From: Actinomycetospora cinnamomea
Lineage (GTDB): Bacteria; Actinomycetota; Actinomycetes; Mycobacteriales; Pseudonocardiaceae
Direction of reading: 5' to 3'
DNA: 64,000 bases
NCBI RefSeq assembly: GCF_003096675.1
Contig: NZ_QEKW01000004.1
Span: forward strand, 310,001 to 374,000
This document shows, piece after piece, positions 26,262-35,483 of the stretch; position 1 is the stretch's first letter, and each line of letters begins with the position of its first letter. Made by a program: the position numbers and the translations under genes. The notes beneath the pieces are model-generated. The model was given only the letters and a program-made list of their open reading frames with translations, was not told where the DNA came from and ran no database searches.

Positions 26262-27701
26262 TCAGCGGCCGGGGGACACCGAGGTCATGTGGTAGTCCGG
26301 GATACGCAGGGGCGGCATGGCGGCGCGGGTGAACCAGTCCTTCCATTCCCGCGGCAGGGTCCGCTCGGTGGCGCCGGCCTCGGTGGCGCGGCGCAGCAGG
26401 TCCAGCGGCGACTCGTTGAAGCGGAAGTTGTTGACCTCGCCCACGATCTCGCCGCCCTCGACGAGGTAGACGCCGTCGCGGGTCAGGCCCGTGAGCAGCA
26501 GGGTCGTCGGGTCGACCTCGCGGATGTACCAGAGGCAGGTCAGCAGCAGGCCGCGCCCGGTCGACGCCACCATCTCCTCCAGCCGGGCGTCCTCGCCGCC
26601 GGTGAGCACGAGGTTGTCGGTCGGCGCGGCGAACGGGGCGCCGTACTCCGCCGCGGCCGCCCGCGGGTAGGCCAGGGCGTTCACCGTGCCGTCGCGCACC
26701 CACTCCACGCGGCCGGTGGTGGCGCCGTTGTCGAACACCGAGACCTCGTCGCCGGAGTAGGTCGTGGCGAGCACCGGGGTGTAGGCGAGGTCGGGGAAAC
26801 CGGGCGCGGCCGGGTCGCCGGCGAGGGTCAGCGGCAGGGCGCCGAGCTGCTCGCCCACCCGGGTGCCGCCGGCGCGGGAGAACGCCGAGCGGCCCTCCTG
26901 CGCCGGGCGCCCGCCCATGGACCACGCGAGGTAGATCATCAGGTCGGACACCGCCGACGGCGGCAGCAGCGTCTCGTAGCGCCCGGCGGGCAGGTCGATC
27001 TGCCGGCGTCCCCACGGCAGCCGGCCCCGCAGCCGCTCCACGAGCGCGGCGACGTCGACCGTGCGCAGGTCGACCGCACCCTCGCCGCCCCACACCGACG
27101 TGCCGGTGACCGGGTCCTTGAGGTTGAGCTCGACCGACCCTCCCGGCTCCACCCACCGCCGCCGCACCCCGGCCGACGTGCCCAGCCAGGACGTCGTGAC
27201 GCGGTGCTCGGCGAACCCGTACGACGCCTCGTCGGGACGGAACGACGCGCCGAGCTCCCCGGCCAGCCGGCCGAACGCGGCCATCGAGGTCTCGCCCGCG
27301 CCCTCGTGCCAGGCGGGGTCGTCACCGGACGCGCCGTTGGAGGGCTCGGGCAGCGGGGCGGCGTCGCGGGCGGGACCCCCGCGCCGAGCGGCCTGCACCG
27401 CGCCGGCGACGGCCTCGCGCAGCACCGCGTCACCCTCGCGCCCGGCGGCCAGCGACGTCGGCGCGGGCACCGTCACCACACCGGCGCCGGTGCCCCCGTC
27501 CAGCGGCACGAGCATCACCACCGACAGGCGCCGCTCGATCGTGTGCCCGTTGGTCGTCAGCGTGGAGTTGGCCCAGCGCACGACGGCCTCGGACACCTCG
27601 CGGACCAGCGCGACCGCCCCGGCCCCCGGGGCGATCTGCGCCGCCACGACCAGCGCGCGCTCGACCAGCGCGGATCCGGACGCGGACCCGGACGCGCTCA
27701 C
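26262..27701 (-). CDS. tldE: TldE/PmbA-family metallopeptidase partner
   Basis: A 479-aa TldE-like subunit. It lacks the metal-binding HExxxH, as expected for TldE. It has the family C-terminal region (TGLTRDGVYLVEGGEIVGEVNNFRFNES in outline, positions 26400-26490) and strand-rich core. GTG 27701 overlaps the tldD stop (GTGA), giving coupled expression. TldD/TldE form a heterodimeric cytoplasmic protease that trims unfolded peptides; in other bacteria it matures modified peptides. No ribosomal peptide precursor is seen nearby, so a housekeeping role is more likely. Confidence 0.9.
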   Translation of the reverse strand: MSASGSASGSALVERALVVAAQIAPGAGAVALVREVSEAVVRWANSTLTTNGHTIERRLSVVMLVPLDGGTGAGVVTVPAPTSLAAGREGDAVLREAVAGAVQAARRGGPARDAAPLPEPSNGASGDDPAWHEGAGETSMAAFGRLAGELGASFRPDEASYGFAEHRVTTSWLGTSAGVRRRWVEPGGSVELNLKDPVTGTSVWGGEGAVDLRTVDVAALVERLRGRLPWGRRQIDLPAGRYETLLPPSAVSDLMIYLAWSMGGRPAQEGRSAFSRAGGTRVGEQLGALPLTLAGDPAAPGFPDLAYTPVLATTYSGDEVSVFDNGATTGRVEWVRDGTVNALAYPRAAAAEYGAPFAAPTDNLVLTGGEDARLEEMVASTGRGLLLTCLWYIREVDPTTLLLTGLTRDGVYLVEGGEIVGEVNNFRFNESPLDLLRRATEAGATERTLPREWKDWFTRAAMPPLRIPDYHMTSVSPGR

Positions 27702-29227
27702 GACCCGCTCCCCGTGTTGAGGACGTTCACGCCGCGCAACAGCGCCGACGGGCAGCCGTGGCTGACGGGGGCGACCTGGCCGGGCTGGGCCTTGCCGCAG
27801 TTGAACGCCCCGCCGAGACGCCACGTCGAGCGGTCGCCGACGGCCTCGAGCGAGCCCCAGAAGTCGGTGGTCGTGGCCTGGTAGGCCACGTCGCGGACCT
27901 GCCCCACGAGCCGGCCGTGGCGGATCCGGTGGAACCGCTGCCCGGTGAACTGGAAGTTGTAGCGCTGCATGTCGATCGACCAGGAGCGGTCGCCCACGAC
28001 GTAGATCCCGTCGGACACGCCGTCGATGAGCGCGGCGGTGGAGCGGTCGGTGTCGGGGTCGGGCCGCAGCGACACGTTCGCCATGCGCTGCAGCGGCACG
28101 TGCTCGGCGGAGTCGGCGTACGCGCAGCCGTTGGAGCGCTCGAGCCCCAGCCGCGGCGCGAACGAGCGGTCCACCTGGTAGCCGACGAGCACGCCGTCAC
28201 GGACGAGGTCGAACTCCTGGGCGGCCACGCCGTCGTCGTCGTAGCCGACGCTCGCGAGGCCGTGGGGGACGGTGCGGTCGCCGGTGACCGTCAGGGCGTC
28301 GCTGCCGTAGCGCAGGCTCCCGAGCTTGTCGGGGGTGGCGAAGCTCGTGCCGGCGTAGGCGGCCTCGTAGCCGATGGCGCGGTCGTACTCGGTGGCGTGG
28401 CCGATCGACTCGTGGATCACCAGCCACAGGTTGGTCGGGTCGATGACGAGATCGGTCGGCCCCGGCTCGACGCCCGGCGCGCGGACCTTCTCCGCGAGGA
28501 GCTCGGGCAGCTCGGCGAGCTCGGTGTCCCAGTCCCAACCGGTGCCCGTGAGGTACTCCCACCCGCGCCCGGTGGGCGGGGCGAGGGTTCGCAGCGTCTC
28601 GAAGCCCCCGCCGGCGCGGTCGACGGTCGTGATCGTGATGTCGGGGTCGACGCGCACCCGCTGCTGCGTGGTGGACGTGCCCGCGGTGTCGGCGTAGAAG
28701 ACCTGCTCCTTGACCTGCACGCAGCTCGCGGCGACGTGGTCGACGCCGGGCGCGGCGAGCAGGGCCGTGGAGCGGGCGGTCAGCAGGCCGATCTTGTCGG
28801 CGACGTCGACGGCCCAGGGGTCGAGGTCGTACGGGGAGATCCACGTGGCGTCGGCGTGCACGGGCTCGGCGGCCAGCGTGACGCGCTCGGTGGCCAGCGC
28901 CGCCAGGGTCGAGGAGACGTCCAGGGCCCGGCGCGCGGTGGCGGCGGCCGCCTCCGGGGTGAGGTCGACGTGCGCGGCGAACCCCCAGACCCCGTCGCGC
29001 AGCACCCGCACCGCGAGCCCGGCGCTGTCCTGGTCGGCGGCGACCACCACCCGGCCGTCGCGCAGCTCGAGGTGCTGGGTGCGCAGGCGGTGGACGCGCA
29101 GGTCGGCGTGCTCGGCGCCCCCGCGGCGGGCGGCGTCGAGGGCCGCGTCGGCGAGCGCCGCGCGCGGCAGCGCGAGGAAGTCGGGATCGACGGCGGGGTC
29201 GACGGCGGGCGTGTCGCGACTCTCCAC
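27698..29227 (-). CDS. tldD: TldD-family metalloprotease
   Basis: A 509-aa TldD subunit. The zinc motif HESIGH (HExxxH, near residue 272) is intact, with downstream ATEYD. The C-terminal VVGDRSWSIDMQRYNFQFTG region is typical. GTG 29227 (VESRDTPAV) is chosen because it gives a family-like N-terminus; the longer frame is read-through of an unrelated frame. It forms the catalytic half of the TldD/TldE protease, with tldE coupled directly downstream. The operon continues upstream with a small acidic protein and the dynamin-like pair. Confidence 0.92.
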   Translation of the reverse strand: MESRDTPAVDPAVDPDFLALPRAALADAALDAARRGGAEHADLRVHRLRTQHLELRDGRVVVAADQDSAGLAVRVLRDGVWGFAAHVDLTPEAAAATARRALDVSSTLAALATERVTLAAEPVHADATWISPYDLDPWAVDVADKIGLLTARSTALLAAPGVDHVAASCVQVKEQVFYADTAGTSTTQQRVRVDPDITITTVDRAGGGFETLRTLAPPTGRGWEYLTGTGWDWDTELAELPELLAEKVRAPGVEPGPTDLVIDPTNLWLVIHESIGHATEYDRAIGYEAAYAGTSFATPDKLGSLRYGSDALTVTGDRTVPHGLASVGYDDDGVAAQEFDLVRDGVLVGYQVDRSFAPRLGLERSNGCAYADSAEHVPLQRMANVSLRPDPDTDRSTAALIDGVSDGIYVVGDRSWSIDMQRYNFQFTGQRFHRIRHGRLVGQVRDVAYQATTTDFWGSLEAVGDRSTWRLGGAFNCGKAQPGQVAPVSHGCPSALLRGVNVLNTGSGS

Positions 29228-29267
29228 GGGCCGCGAACCTACCCGGCGGGGCGACCGGTTTCTCGCC

Positions 29268-29648
29268 TCAGCCGCCCCGTACCCAGCGTCCGGTCGCCGG
29301 GTCGATCGTCGTCGGCGGCGGGGTCGGCCCCTCGTCCCACGGGTCCCCGAGGAGCTCGCCGGGGTGCTCGCCGGGGGGCTCGCCGGGGAGGTCGGTCGTG
29401 GTGGCCGTGCCGTCGGCGTGCACGCGGGTGAGCACGTCGACGCGGGCGTCACCGTCGAGGTCGGTGGCCAGGGCCAGCACGTCGGGATCGGCGGGCTCGG
29501 TCACCACGGCGGTGTCGGCGCGGCCGTCGGCGTCGCTGTCGACGGTGGCGGGCCCGAGCGTGTGCGGTGCCGCGACCGGGCCGACGAGGAGCTCGGGTGC
29601 GGGGTCCGGGTCGACCTCGGGGTGCAGGAGGTCCGGCAGCTCCACCAT
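29268..29648 (-). CDS. Acidic protein with DxDxDG repeats
   Basis: A 126-aa acidic protein. The centre carries two Ca-binding-like loops, VDSDADGRADTAVV and TDLDGDARVDVLTRV, in the style of VCBS/EF-hand-like repeats (DUF6802-type actinobacterial proteins). The C-terminus has short repeats PGEPPGEHPGELLG and then a basic end. There is no signal peptide. The start ATG 29648 lies nine bases from the preceding stop, so it is in the same operon as the dynamin-like genes. Function unknown. Confidence 0.7.
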   Translation of the reverse strand: MVELPDLLHPEVDPDPAPELLVGPVAAPHTLGPATVDSDADGRADTAVVTEPADPDVLALATDLDGDARVDVLTRVHADGTATTTDLPGEPPGEHPGELLGDPWDEGPTPPPTTIDPATGRWVRGG

Positions 29649-29657
29649 GACGCGAGG

Positions 29658-31382
29658 CTAGGTCGCGCCGGCGGGGCGCGGGTGCGGTTCGCAGAGATCC
29701 CCGGCCACATCCCCGAGGGCATCTCCGGTCTCGACGTCGACCCGGTCCCGCGCCGCCGCGAGCCGGCGCAGCAGCGCCTCGGCGCGGTCCCGGCCCTCGC
29801 GGGCCTCGGCCGCCGTGCGGGCCGCCAGCCGGTCCGCCTCGACGCGATCCGCGCCGGCGTGCCGGGCGGCCCGCTCGGCGGCGGCCCGGGCGTCCTCGAG
29901 GTCGCGGGCGCGTTCCTCCAGCGCGGCGTCGAGGGCCAGGGTGACCTCGCGCTCCGTGGCGATCAGCGCGTCGGCGAGCACGCGGTCGAGGTCGCCGCGC
30001 ACCTCCGCGAGCGCCTCGGCGGTCCACTGCCGCAGGTGCGCCCGGTCCGCGGCGAGCCGGCGGGCCCGCGCCACCCACCCCGCCGCGCCCAGACCCAGCC
30101 CCACCGACACCGGCACGAGCGCGACGCCCAGCGCCGCCGGGGCCAGCGGCACCGCCAGCAGCGGGAGCAGCGCCAACCGCGAGAGCCCGAGCCCGCCCGA
30201 TGCCCCCGCGACGACGAGCAGCCGGTCCTCGGCCGGGCGGGCCCGCGGGGGCGGGACCGGCCCCGGACCGGCCACTCCCGACACCTCGGGGACGCGGAGG
30301 GCCGGGAGCTCCCCGGCGGGCACGAGGTCGGACAGCGTCGCGGTGACCAGGTGGCGCAGCCGCACGCCGAGGGCGTCGACCACGGCGGACACCAGCGCCT
30401 CGACCTCGGCGGCCAGCTCGTGCGGGATCGCGGCCACCCCCGTCCGGTCGGCGGTGTCGATGCGGGCGCGCGTGCTCGAGGCGAGGGCCCGCATCCGGGC
30501 GGCGAGGTCGTCGGCGGCCGCGACCCGCGCGGCGGCGAGTTCGGCCCGCCAGCGGGTGTGGTGGTCGCGCCGGAGCGCCGACCGCGCGGCGAGCAGCTCG
30601 TCGCGACGTCGGGCGAGGTCGCCGGTGGCCGGGGCCCGCAGCGCCGCCCGGGTCGCGTCGGCCCGCGCCGCGACGCCGTCGAGACCGGCCGCGAGCATCC
30701 GCAACGCGTTGGCCTCGGCGAGCATGCGCCGCCGGCGCGCCACGAGACGGTGCAGCTCGCGCTGCAGAGCCGCGACGCCCGAGCGGGCGCGCAGGGCGGC
30801 CGCGGCGCCCGGCGCCGCCGTGCCGGCCCGCCGTGCCAACGATGCGGCGACCGGGAACCACGGCGCGCCCGCCAGCCGCGGCACGTGCCCGGCGACCAGG
30901 GCGCGGTCGGCCTCGAGGACGGTGCGCCAGCCGCGGTGGGCGTCGGTGCGGGTGAGGGCGAAGACCACGGTGTCCACGCGGCCGGCGGCGCGGGCCAGCG
31001 CCTCGAGCTCCTCGGCGCCCAGCGGAGCGGCGGCACCGGCGAGCACGAGCGCCGCGGTGGCGCCGTCCACCGGCCACGCGCCCGGGTCCGCGCCGGGGCC
31101 GGGGACGACGAGGTCGAGCTCCTCGAGCAGGGGCACCGGGACGTGGACGTGGGTGGCGCACACGCCCCCGTCGGCGTCCCGCTCCGGGACGGCGTCGAGC
31201 CCCAGCAGCGCGGCCAGCAGCTCGCCGCGCCCCCGCCCCGGCGCGCCGACGAGGACGACGGCCGGTCGCGCCGGCGGGGGTGGTGCGGCGGCCGTGGCGG
31301 CGGCGTCGGGGTCGAGCCGGGCGAGCAGCGTGGCCAGCGCCTCGCGGGTGCGGGCGACCTCGGCCGGGATGCCGCCGGTCAC
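29658..31382 (-). CDS. Dynamin-like partner with degenerate P-loop
   Basis: A 574-aa protein translated from GTG 31382, which overlaps the stop of the intact GTPase gene (GTGA). The N-terminal domain resembles a GTPase (VVLVGAPGRGRGE at 41-54; TVVFALTRTD). In the P-loop, the essential Lys-Ser/Thr is replaced by Arg-Gly-Glu, so it should not hydrolyse GTP normally. The middle and C-terminus are long helices/coiled coils rich in Ala, Arg and Leu. They flank a hydrophobic hairpin (about 395-440) that could insert in the membrane. This resembles paired bacterial dynamins such as IniA/IniC or DynA/DynB (architecture only). Confidence 0.75.
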   Translation of the reverse strand: MTGGIPAEVARTREALATLLARLDPDAAATAAAPPPPARPAVVLVGAPGRGRGELLAALLGLDAVPERDADGGVCATHVHVPVPLLEELDLVVPGPGADPGAWPVDGATAALVLAGAAAPLGAEELEALARAAGRVDTVVFALTRTDAHRGWRTVLEADRALVAGHVPRLAGAPWFPVAASLARRAGTAAPGAAAALRARSGVAALQRELHRLVARRRRMLAEANALRMLAAGLDGVAARADATRAALRAPATGDLARRRDELLAARSALRRDHHTRWRAELAAARVAAADDLAARMRALASSTRARIDTADRTGVAAIPHELAAEVEALVSAVVDALGVRLRHLVTATLSDLVPAGELPALRVPEVSGVAGPGPVPPPRARPAEDRLLVVAGASGGLGLSRLALLPLLAVPLAPAALGVALVPVSVGLGLGAAGWVARARRLAADRAHLRQWTAEALAEVRGDLDRVLADALIATEREVTLALDAALEERARDLEDARAAAERAARHAGADRVEADRLAARTAAEAREGRDRAEALLRRLAAARDRVDVETGDALGDVAGDLCEPHPRPAGAT

Positions 31383-32872
31383 GCGGACCGCCCGACGGTG
31401 AGGTCCCGCCACAGCCCGGCGTAGGTGCGGTGCACGACGTGGGCGAGGTCGGCGATGCGCCGCGGCGACCCCCAGGACCCGTAGGCCCGCCACCAGGCCG
31501 CGCGGCGGGCGGCGTGCCCGGCCAGCTCGACCGCGCCGGCCCCGGCCCGTCCGAGGCGGACGTCCGGCGGGGCGGGCGCGGCGAGGCGGTCGACCTCGTC
31601 GAGCAGTTCGGCGGGCAGGCCCAGTGCGCCGGCCCACAACCGGGCGCGGGCGGCGAGCAGCGCCCGCTCGGTGAACGCCTCCCGGCGCGCCAGCGCGGCG
31701 GCGGCGTCGGCGACCCGAATGCCCTCGCCGGACCGCCCGGCGCCGGTCTCGGTGCCGGTGTCGGTGCCGGTGTCGGCGCTGGCCTCCTGCGCCTCCGCCC
31801 GGGCCAGCGCCTCGCCGAGCTCGGTGAGCTCGCGCACGCCGGCCGTGGCGGCGTGCAGGTCGGTGCGCGCGCGGACCTCGTCGCGCAGCCGACCCACCAG
31901 CGTCGCGAGCCCCGACGCGGCGAGCAGCGCCTCGCAGAGCTCGCCGACGCCCGCCGCGGCGTCGGCACGCAGGAGGGCGAGCCCGAGGGCCAGCCCGCGC
32001 AGGTCGAGCAGCTCGAGCAGGCGCGCGCGGACCTCGACGGGCAGCGGCAGCTCGGCGGTGGTGAAGAGCTCGGCGTCGAGCAGGGCGACCTCGAGCACGG
32101 CCGGGTCGGCGCCGGCGAGGACCCGCAGCGCGCCGACGTCCTCGGCCCGCAGCGCGCCGGTCACCGCGGTCTCGGCGAGCAGCCCGATCACCGGCGTCAC
32201 CGGCCCGACGCGGTCGCCGAGGCGCCGGCCCAGCGCCACCGCCAGCTCGCGGCCGTCGTCGGGACCCACGGTGTCGGCCCGCCCCAGCACGGCGACGACG
32301 CCCGCGGGCCCGTGCGCGGCCGGCCCGGGCAGGACGTCGAGGTCGCCCGCGTGCGCGGTGGCCGGCAGCACGACGAGCGCGGCGTCCGCCCGCGACCCGC
32401 CGGCCGGTCCGCCGGCCGGCCCACCGCGACGCCGCGCGGAGCCCGTGCCCGGCGTGTCGATCACCGTCAGGCCGTCGAGGGCGGCGCTGGTCAGGGTGAC
32501 GAGGAGGTGGTCGACGTCCTCGACGCGCACCCCGAGCCGGTCGCCGACCGCGGCCGGCACCCGCCCGTCGGCGGCCAGCGGCAGCGGGCGCCGGGTGCCG
32601 TCGGTGAGGACGACGTCGAGACGGTCGGCCGGCCCGCGGACGTAGTGGGCGGTCAGGCCCGTGCACTCGCCCGCGCCCGTCGGCGCCACACGCCGGCCGA
32701 CCAGCGCGTTGACCAGCGTCGACTTGCCCGACGACACCGGGCCGGCGACCACCAGCGAGGGCGTCGCGAGCATCCGCGCGGCCACGGCCTCGACGACGTC
32801 GGCGGTGGGTAGCGACACCCGGGGGGCCAGGGCGCGGCAGGTGGCCACGACGGCGCTGCGCAGGGGACCCAC
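31379..32872 (-). CDS. Dynamin-family GTPase
   Basis: A 497-aa dynamin-like GTPase. G1 is VVAGPVSSGKSTLVNALVG (P-loop residues 44-52). A switch-I Thr is seen in GECTGLTAHY, G3 is VIDTPGTGS and a possible G4 region is VVAVLGRADTVG. The C-terminal half is helical stalk-like sequence with acidic/Thr-rich inserts (near 365-380). Bacterial dynamins of this sort remodel the cytoplasmic membrane in cell division or under cell-wall stress. It is the first gene of a five-gene leftward run. No Shine-Dalgarno is strong at ATG 32872. Confidence 0.85.
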   Translation of the reverse strand: MGPLRSAVVATCRALAPRVSLPTADVVEAVAARMLATPSLVVAGPVSSGKSTLVNALVGRRVAPTGAGECTGLTAHYVRGPADRLDVVLTDGTRRPLPLAADGRVPAAVGDRLGVRVEDVDHLLVTLTSAALDGLTVIDTPGTGSARRRGGPAGGPAGGSRADAALVVLPATAHAGDLDVLPGPAAHGPAGVVAVLGRADTVGPDDGRELAVALGRRLGDRVGPVTPVIGLLAETAVTGALRAEDVGALRVLAGADPAVLEVALLDAELFTTAELPLPVEVRARLLELLDLRGLALGLALLRADAAAGVGELCEALLAASGLATLVGRLRDEVRARTDLHAATAGVRELTELGEALARAEAQEASADTGTDTGTETGAGRSGEGIRVADAAAALARREAFTERALLAARARLWAGALGLPAELLDEVDRLAAPAPPDVRLGRAGAGAVELAGHAARRAAWWRAYGSWGSPRRIADLAHVVHRTYAGLWRDLTVGRSA

Positions 32873-32996
32873 AGCGACCGCAGCGTAGGCGGCCGCCCGC
32901 GCGCGTGAGGCCCGTTCCGCGAGACGCCCGAGGGTTTCGCGTGATCGCCCGTCAGGGGAGACTGCTCACGAAACGTCACCAGGGAAGGAAGTCGCC

Positions 32997-33434
32997 GTGC
33001 TCGACACTCCCACGTACCTCTTCATCGTCGTCGTGGGCGGCTTGATCACGCTGGTGGTGGGCCAGATCCTCATGCGGTCGGGCATCGGGTTCCTGCGCGA
33101 CGTCTTCGACGACGACGAGGCGGCGGTCTCGGCCAACCGGTTGCTCGGCGTCCTGTTCCACCTGGTCGCGCTCGGCTTCCTCGCCCTCATCTCGACCTAC
33201 CGCCCGTTCGACGTCGAGGGCCGGGTGCAGATCGTCGTCACCCAGCTCGGCGGTGTCCTGCTGGTGCTCGGCGTCCTGCACGGCCTCGCCCTGCTGCTGC
33301 TCGCGCGCATCCGCAGCAAGCGCCGCAACGAGTCGATCGAGACGGCGATGACCACGCAGTACGAGCAGCAGCGCCGCGCACGCCAGACGCAGCGCCAGCA
33401 GGTGATCGAGGGGGGTCCCCCGTCCGGCGGTTAG
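32997..33434 (+). CDS. Small three-helix membrane protein
   Basis: A 145-aa integral membrane protein with helices at about 6-28, 47-68 and 82-103. The cytoplasmic tail is charged and Gln/Arg-rich (YEQQRRARQTQRQQV). GTG 32997 follows AAGGAAG. I do not recognise a named family. It is divergent from the dynamin-like pair with a 124-base gap, so a shared membrane role is conceivable but unproven. Confidence 0.82.
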   Translation: MLDTPTYLFIVVVGGLITLVVGQILMRSGIGFLRDVFDDDEAAVSANRLLGVLFHLVALGFLALISTYRPFDVEGRVQIVVTQLGGVLLVLGVLHGLALLLLARIRSKRRNESIETAMTTQYEQQRRARQTQRQQVIEGGPPSGG

Positions 33435-33534
33435 GGCGTTCGCGCGGCCGCCGCGGGTGACACGTCCGATCGTCCGACCGGGTCATGCGGGCCGGCATCG
33501 CTAACCCGGCTCGAGAACGCGGCGATGGGCAGGT

Positions 33535-33825
33535 GTGACCCTCGTCCCCCTGACCCGGCGCCCGGCGCGTGGCGTCGCCGAGCCGATGACCATGCCGCTG
33601 CCCCGGCTCGCCGACGTGGTCCACGCGGTGACCGCCCGCTTCGGCTCGTCCTGCTGGACGCTGCGCTTCGGCCCCGGCGGCGAGCAGGTCGTGGTCGCGC
33701 GCCTGGCCGAGGCCGACGCGGCGGCCCGGCGCCTCGTGGGCCGGGTCCTCGGTGTCCCGGCCGACGCGGTCCGGATCCGCATCACGCCGGACCTGGCCAC
33801 CCTGGAGGCGCTGCGCCGCCCCTGA
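33535..33825 (+). CDS. Small uncharacterized protein, 96 aa
   Basis: A plausible 96-aa soluble protein from GTG 33535. It has alpha/beta character (LADVVHAVTARFG, CWTLRFGPGGEQVVVARL, AADAAARRLVGRVLG-like helix, VRIRITPDLATLEAL). There is no recognisable family and no strong Shine-Dalgarno sequence. Its stop codon falls inside the first unit of a 14-bp tandem array. Codon bias fits coding, but a spurious frame cannot be excluded. Confidence 0.5.
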   Translation: MTLVPLTRRPARGVAEPMTMPLPRLADVVHAVTARFGSSCWTLRFGPGGEQVVVARLAEADAAARRLVGRVLGVPADAVRIRITPDLATLEALRRP

Positions 33826-33888
33826 GGACCCGCCCCTGACGACCCGCCCCTGACGACCCGCCCCTGACGACCCGCCCCTGACGATCGG
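33819..33888 (+). repeat. Five 14-bp tandem repeats at a gene end
   Basis: Five head-to-tail units of CCCCTGACGACCCG. The first (33819-33832) and fifth (33875-33888) have point changes and the middle three are identical. Each unit contains TGA, and the first supplies the stop codon of the preceding 96-aa frame. The array precedes trmB by about 50 bases. Confidence 0.9.
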
Positions 33889-33939
33889 CTCCTGGCCACG
33901 GACCGCACCCCTGCGTGGCCCGCGTGTGAGGATCGGGGG

Positions 33940-34728
33940 ATGGGGCCCGACCACGACACGCTGCCGGCGTCCGGCGCGGACGTCCCGCGGCGCTCGGTCG
34001 TGAGCTTCACCGACCGCGGCGGGCGGATGACGGCCGGGCAGCAGCGCGCGTGGGACCGCCTGTGGGCGCGCTACGGGGCCGTCGCCCCGGGCTTCGACCG
34101 TCACGGCGACGGCCCACCACCGCCCCGGGACGCCGACGGCCGGCTCGCCGCTCCGGCGTGGTTCGGGCGGACCGCCCCGCTGCGCCTGGAGATCGGGTCC
34201 GGGATGGGCGAGACGACCGCCGCTCTGGCCGCCGCCGAGCCCGACACCGACCACGTGGCCGTCGAGGTCTATCCCCCCGGGCTCGCCCAGCTGCTCATGC
34301 GCCTCGAGGAGCGGGAGCTCACCAACCTGCGGCTGCTGCGCGGCGACGCCGTCGTGGTGCTCGAGCAGCTCGTCGCGCCGGACTCGCTGGCGGGCCTGCG
34401 CGTCTTCTACCCCGACCCCTGGCCCAAGCGCCGCCACCACAAGCGGCGCCTCGTCCAGCCCGCGACCGTGACGCTGATGGCCTCCCGGCTCGCGCCCGGC
34501 GCGACGCTGCACCTCGCCACCGACGTCGCCGACTACGCCGCCTGGATGCAGGAGGTCACCGACGCCGAGCCGTTGCTGCACAACCCTCACGGTGGGTTCG
34601 CGCCGCGCCCGGGCTGGCGTCCGCGCACCAAGTTCGAGACGCGCGCCGAGGAGGAGGGACGACCGAGCCACGACCTGCTGCTCACCCGCGTCGCCCCCGA
34701 CGCCGAGCCCGCCGGGAGGCGACCCTGA
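33940..34728 (+). CDS. trmB: tRNA (guanine-46-N7) methyltransferase
   Basis: A 262-aa TrmB, which methylates G46 in the tRNA variable loop with S-adenosylmethionine. Motif I is LRLEIGSGMGE. The signature YPDPWPKRRHHKRRL is intact, and the C-terminal TKFETRAEEEG is typical. The extra N-terminal 60 residues (RRSVVSFTDRGGRMTAGQQRAW) are usual in actinobacteria. ATG 33940 lies behind GAGGATCGGGGG. It is followed 41 bases later by the NYN-domain gene on the same strand. Confidence 0.94.
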   Translation: MGPDHDTLPASGADVPRRSVVSFTDRGGRMTAGQQRAWDRLWARYGAVAPGFDRHGDGPPPPRDADGRLAAPAWFGRTAPLRLEIGSGMGETTAALAAAEPDTDHVAVEVYPPGLAQLLMRLEERELTNLRLLRGDAVVVLEQLVAPDSLAGLRVFYPDPWPKRRHHKRRLVQPATVTLMASRLAPGATLHLATDVADYAAWMQEVTDAEPLLHNPHGGFAPRPGWRPRTKFETRAEEEGRPSHDLLLTRVAPDAEPAGRRP

Positions 34729-34756
34729 GCACCCGTCGCGTCCGCCGCCGGGCCGT

Positions 34757-34762
34757 TAGAGT
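34757..34762 (+). promoter_or_regulatory. -10 element TAGAGT, leaderless start
   Basis: TAGAGT ends seven bases before the GTG at 34770. No Shine-Dalgarno is present between them. This suggests a leaderless transcript for the NYN-domain gene. Confidence 0.5.
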
Positions 34763-34769
34763 CGGGCCC

Positions 34770-35468
34770 GTGTCGCCGTCCCCGTCGCCCGCCGATCTCG
34801 CCACCCCGCCCGCCGCGCTCTCCGGGGGGATCGAGGACGCCGGTGACGAGGGCGCGGTCGAGGCCGTGGAGGTCCCCGGGCGCACCCTGCTGGTCTGGGA
34901 CGCCCCCAACATCGACATGAGCCTCGGCTCGCTGCTGGGCACGCGGCCCACCTCGGCGTTCCGGCCCCGCTTCGACGCCGTCGGACGCTGGCTGCTCTCC
35001 GAGGCGGGCCCGGACGGGGTCGCCGAGGCCACCGTGTTCACCAACGTGGTGCCCGGCTCCACCGAGATCGTGCGGCCCTGGGTCGAGGCGCTGCGCAACG
35101 TCGGGTTCGCGGTGTTCGCGAAGCCGAAGACCACCGACGACTCCGACGTCGACTCGGACATGCTCGCCCACATCGCGCTGCGTCGCAGTGAGGGCGGGCT
35201 CTCGCACGTCGTCGTGGCCTCGGGCGACGGGCGCGCGTTCCGCGAGCCGCTCGAGGACCTGGTCGCCGAGGGCATCACGGTCACGGTCATCGGGTTCCGC
35301 GAGTACGCGGCGTTCGCGGTGGCGTCGGACATCGTCGACTTCCTCGACCTCGAGGACATCGAGGGCGTCTTCCGCGAGCCCCTGCCGCGCGTCAGCCTCG
35401 ACACCCTGCCCGACGCCGGCGCCTGGCTGCCCCCGCTGCGCTCCCTGCGTTCCCTGCTGGAGCGGTAG
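34770..35468 (+). CDS. NYN (PIN-like) domain ribonuclease-like protein
   Basis: A 232-aa protein. The NYN/PIN-like fold is seen in LLVWDAPNIDMSLG (first acidic residues), TVFTNVVPG, KPKTTDDSDVDSDMLAHIA (acidic cluster) and VVVASGDGRAFREPLEDLVAEG. The acidic active-site pattern of NYN RNases is intact. It starts at GTG 34770 just after a -10-like element. Members probably cleave structured RNA. Adjacency to trmB may hint at tRNA processing (inference). A palindromic repeat follows the stop by 16 bases. Confidence 0.85.
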   Translation: MSPSPSPADLATPPAALSGGIEDAGDEGAVEAVEVPGRTLLVWDAPNIDMSLGSLLGTRPTSAFRPRFDAVGRWLLSEAGPDGVAEATVFTNVVPGSTEIVRPWVEALRNVGFAVFAKPKTTDDSDVDSDMLAHIALRRSEGGLSHVVVASGDGRAFREPLEDLVAEGITVTVIGFREYAAFAVASDIVDFLDLEDIEGVFREPLPRVSLDTLPDAGAWLPPLRSLRSLLER

Positions 35469-35483
35469 CGCACCGCCTCTGGT

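Noticed and set aside
33501-34010. Repeat-rich minus-strand frame with GAGRQGRVVRGG units
   Set aside because: The protein repeats are just the translated 14-bp tandem array and neighbouring sequence. It overlaps trmB and the 96-aa gene in antisense.
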